DNA of 8,178 nt, from positions 1-8,178 of the forward strand of contig WQXD01000167.1 in assembly GCA_009785015.1 (NCBI GenBank), written 5' to 3'. The translations under genes were made by a program, and so were the position numbers. This DNA is from Oscillospiraceae bacterium. GTDB taxonomy: Bacteria > Bacillota_A > Clostridia > Oscillospirales > WRJC01. Below, one piece after another: positions 6,176 through 8,178 of this stretch. Every line of letters begins with the position of its first letter. Position 1 is the stretch's first letter. Under the pieces are notes generated by a model. It worked only from the letters and a program-made list of their open reading frames with translations. It did no database searches and was not told the DNA's origin.

Positions 6176-6982
6176 ATGAAAATAGGATTGATAGGCGCGC
6201 AGAATTCGCATTCGAAATGTTTCTGCGAAGCGTTGAATGTAAAAGGCGGCGAAGCCGCGGTAAACTTCATCTACGGGGCGGACGACCCCGCGCAGGCGAA
6301 GGCTCTCTGCGAACAGTTCGGGCTCGCCGAATGCGAAAGCGAAGAGGAACTCATCGAAAAAAGCGACGCGGTGGCGATCACGTACCGCAAAGGCTCCATG
6401 CATTACCCGCCCGCAATCAAAACCTTAAAGGCCGAAAAGCCTTTGTTTGTCGACAAGCCGTTCACCGCGGATATAGGCGAGGCTAAAGAGATCGCGGAGC
6501 TGGCGGCCAAAAGCGGGGCGCTTCTGACCGGCGGCAGCGGCTGCAAAAACGCGCCCGAAATAGCGGAGATGAAAAAAAATATAGGGCCCGGTTCCACGGT
6601 GATCGTCTCATATGCGGCGGATCCGTCTTCGGAATACGACGGATATTGGTTTTACGGCTGCCATTCGGCGGAGGTGTGCCTCGAGCTCTGCGGACTCGAC
6701 TATATTTTTGTGAACTCCTTTAAAAACGGGGACGTCGTGGTGACCGAAGTGACTTATGCCGACAAGGTATGCGTGCTGGTGACCGAGCCCAAGTCATATA
6801 ATCTGACAGTTTCGGTCACCCGCGGAAAAAACACGATATGCCGCCCCATCCCATATTATCCGAGCGCCCCGGCGCTCGAGCTTGTGAACATGGCAAAAAC
6901 CAAAACCGCCCCGCGCGATTACGGATTTTATGTCAAATCCGTCGAATTGACGGGTAAAATAATCGAAGGTTATACAAAATAA
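6176..6982 (+). CDS. short Gfo/Idh/MocA-like oxidoreductase (268 aa)
   Basis: A second, distant member of the Gfo/Idh/MocA superfamily. Seen: an N-terminal GLIGAQNSHSKCF (4-16) in the dinucleotide-binding position, SDAVAITYRKGSMHYPPA (63-80), VDKPFTADIGEAKEI (92-106) where Asp93 stands in for the Glu of EKP and Lys94 is kept, and FYGCHSAEVCLELCG (159-173) with His163 in the place of the catalytic histidine. At 268 residues it is 60-100 shorter than usual, mainly in the second domain, yet it has no internal stop and ends cleanly, so it is probably a genuine short form rather than a truncation. The ATG at 6176 has AAGG close upstream and GAGAGG about 10 bases upstream. It lies 26 bases after the first oxidoreductase, so the two may work on successive steps or as partners. 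The substrate is unknown, and a non-catalytic role is possible. Confidence 0.85.
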   Translation: MKIGLIGAQNSHSKCFCEALNVKGGEAAVNFIYGADDPAQAKALCEQFGLAECESEEELIEKSDAVAITYRKGSMHYPPAIKTLKAEKPLFVDKPFTADIGEAKEIAELAAKSGALLTGGSGCKNAPEIAEMKKNIGPGSTVIVSYAADPSSEYDGYWFYGCHSAEVCLELCGLDYIFVNSFKNGDVVVTEVTYADKVCVLVTEPKSYNLTVSVTRGKNTICRPIPYYPSAPALELVNMAKTKTAPRDYGFYVKSVELTGKIIEGYTK

Positions 6983-7008
6983 AAATATATAAAAACGGAG
7001 GCAAAAAA

Positions 7009-7686
7009 ATGGAACAAATCAAAAAATATTGCTCGGAATTCATCGGGACCCTTGTGCTGGTATTCATGGGCTGCGGCAGCGCGGTGTTTTTGGGCTGCGA
7101 CCCCGGCGGGGGCCATCTCGCCGTGGCGCTCGCCTTCGGGCTTTCCATAGTGGCTATGGCGTATGTGATCGGAAACGTATCCGGCTGCCATATAAACCCC
7201 GCCGTCTCGCTCGCGATGCTCCTGCGCAAAAAACTGAGCGCCGTCGATTTTGTCGGGTATGTAGTGGCCCAGATCGCCGGGGCCGTCGCCGGAGCGGGAC
7301 TTTTAAAGCTGCTTCTGTCGTTTGGGTTAATCGACCAGACGGGCGGCCTGGGGGCAAACGGCGCGGCAAATGCCGGAGGCATTGCCGGGGCGCTGATTGT
7401 GGAAGTGATACTCACCTTTATCTTCATCTTTGTGATTCTGGGCGTCACGTCCGACGAAAGCAAAGGCGGCGTCGCCGGAATCGTCATCGGGCTGACGTTG
7501 ACATTCGTGCATATCGTGGGAATACCGCTCACCGGGACTTCGGTAAACCCGGCCAGGAGCATCGGCCCCGCTTTATTTGCGGGAGGCAGCGCGCTGACTG
7601 ACGTATGGGTGTTCATCGCCGGACCGCTTGCCGGCGCCGTGCTGGCCGTTTTGGTTTATTCGCTTCTGGCGAAAGCCAAAGAGTGA
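7009..7686 (+). CDS. aquaporin, AqpZ-like MIP channel
   Basis: A 225-residue cytoplasmic-membrane channel with six transmembrane helices and two half-helices. The two pore motifs are present: SGCHINPAVS (58-67, Asn63) and TGTSVNPARS (175-184, Asn180). By alignment to E. coli AqpZ the selectivity filter is Phe43, His168, Thr177 and Arg183, equivalent to AqpZ Phe43, His174, Thr183 and Arg189. That filter is narrow and fits water rather than glycerol. The length and the first helix (EFIGTLVLVFMGCGSAVFLG) are also AqpZ-like. The ATG at 7009 has CGGAGG 7 bases upstream. The gene follows the short oxidoreductase by 26 bases and is the last of the operon, with a terminator about 30 bases later. A water channel in a sugar-oxidation operon could reflect osmotic coupling; passage of a small polyol cannot be excluded from sequence. 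Confidence 0.95.
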   Translation: MEQIKKYCSEFIGTLVLVFMGCGSAVFLGCDPGGGHLAVALAFGLSIVAMAYVIGNVSGCHINPAVSLAMLLRKKLSAVDFVGYVVAQIAGAVAGAGLLKLLLSFGLIDQTGGLGANGAANAGGIAGALIVEVILTFIFIFVILGVTSDESKGGVAGIVIGLTLTFVHIVGIPLTGTSVNPARSIGPALFAGGSALTDVWVFIAGPLAGAVLAVLVYSLLAKAKE

Positions 7687-7717
7687 CTTTAGAAAATCTT
7701 TTGGCTCATAATGTATG

Positions 7718-7754
7718 CAAAAGCGAGGAAGTCATAAAGGCAGCCTCGCTTTTG
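7718..7754. terminator. hairpin terminator, probably bidirectional
   Basis: CAAAAGCGAGG (7718-7728) and CCTCGCTTTTG (7744-7754) form a perfect 11-base-pair stem with a 15-base loop. The right arm ends in TTTT on the plus strand and the left arm gives TTTT on the minus strand. It sits 31 bases after the aquaporin stop and 14 bases beyond the end of the minus-strand fragment, between convergent frames. The U run is short and lies within the stem, so efficiency may be modest. Confidence 0.75.
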
Positions 7755-7767
7755 AAGTTGGGGATGT

Positions 7768-8154
7768 TTAATCGTCCATAGCGTTTGCCCGATTTATCAA
7801 AGCGACAAATCGCTTTTCGTTTTTGATGCTTTCAAATTTTGTTTCGCTTAATTTTTTCAGAAGCCTTTCTTTGTTATCGTCAGTTATGCAGCAAACAGGG
7901 GTTTTTACGTCGCGCAAAAAAGGCGTATCAACGCGCATACCTTTTTGTAACCGGCTTCGGACGTCAATATCATAATCAGCCAATTTTTCGAGCCAGTCCA
8001 ACGCTTTGTCTTTGTCGCCGATGTCTAAATATGTCTGCGCGATTAACACGTGAACGTCTCCCGAATCCGTATTGGCTCTTCCGCAAAAAACCGTAACGGA
8101 CAAAATTGACACTTCAAAAACGCTGGGTTTACCACGAAAAAATATGAACAAAAT
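7768..8154 (-). pseudogene. C-terminal TPR-type fragment of a regulator, probably decayed
   Basis: An open frame of 128 codons plus stop. The stretch VLIAQTYLDIGDKDKALDWL and the helix after it read as a tetratricopeptide repeat. The end (ERLLKKLSETKFESIKNEKRF) matches the usual C-terminus of clostridial XRE-type regulators with TPR tails, which close with a helix pair followed by a phrase like 'F..I..D.RF'. The expected DNA-binding domain and earlier repeats are missing. Upstream the frame is closed by an in-frame TGA at 8157-8155, the only nearby start is a TTG at 8151, and no ribosome site precedes it. The first ~28 residues look unlike coding sequence. Base composition is visibly more AT-rich than the genes to its left. 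I infer a gene remnant or a frameshifted 3' end whose remainder lies beyond the right edge; a short functional TPR protein is less likely. Confidence 0.5.
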
Positions 8155-8178
8155 TCACAAATACGGGGATTTGCGGAA

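Overview
The window looks like chromosomal DNA of a low-profile anaerobic Firmicute, most likely an uncultured member of the Clostridia. This is inferred from AGGAGG-type ribosome sites, a BcrA/LanF-style ABC exporter, a clostridial-type class I PurE, a TPR-regulator fragment, and GC-rich genes separated by short AT-rich gaps. No rRNA, tRNA, CRISPR array or insertion sequence is visible.

The layout is two divergent transcription units. The left unit (minus strand, 3294 down to the left edge) reads: a 424-residue exported or membrane-anchored protein of unknown function, an ABC ATPase, an ABC-2-type permease, and purE, which runs to the window edge. The first three genes are tightly packed (a 5-base gap, then an ATGA stop/start overlap) and probably form one export or self-protection system. 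purE follows after 37 bases and has its own candidate promoter inside the end of the permease gene.

The right unit (plus strand, 3541-7686) reads: gnd (6-phosphogluconate dehydrogenase), a full-length Gfo/Idh/MocA oxidoreductase, a short second Gfo/Idh/MocA oxidoreductase, and an AqpZ-like aquaporin. Gaps are 47, 26 and 26 bases, so it is probably one operon, ended by a hairpin terminator at 7718-7754. The grouping suggests NAD(P)-linked oxidation of a sugar, sugar acid or cyclitol feeding 6-phosphogluconate or running beside it. The substrate cannot be read from the sequence.

The 246-base divergent control region (3295-3540) is the most information-rich part. It holds two near-consensus sigma-A promoters back to back, both with 17-base spacers. 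A perfect 18-base palindrome resembling a Rex redox operator overlaps the minus-strand -35. Both leaders carry 10-base tandem repeats, and the gnd leader has competing GC stems.

The last ~490 bases (7687-8178) are more AT-rich. Besides the terminator they hold only a minus-strand fragment resembling the C-terminal TPR part of a clostridial regulator, closed upstream by an in-frame stop and probably a decayed gene.
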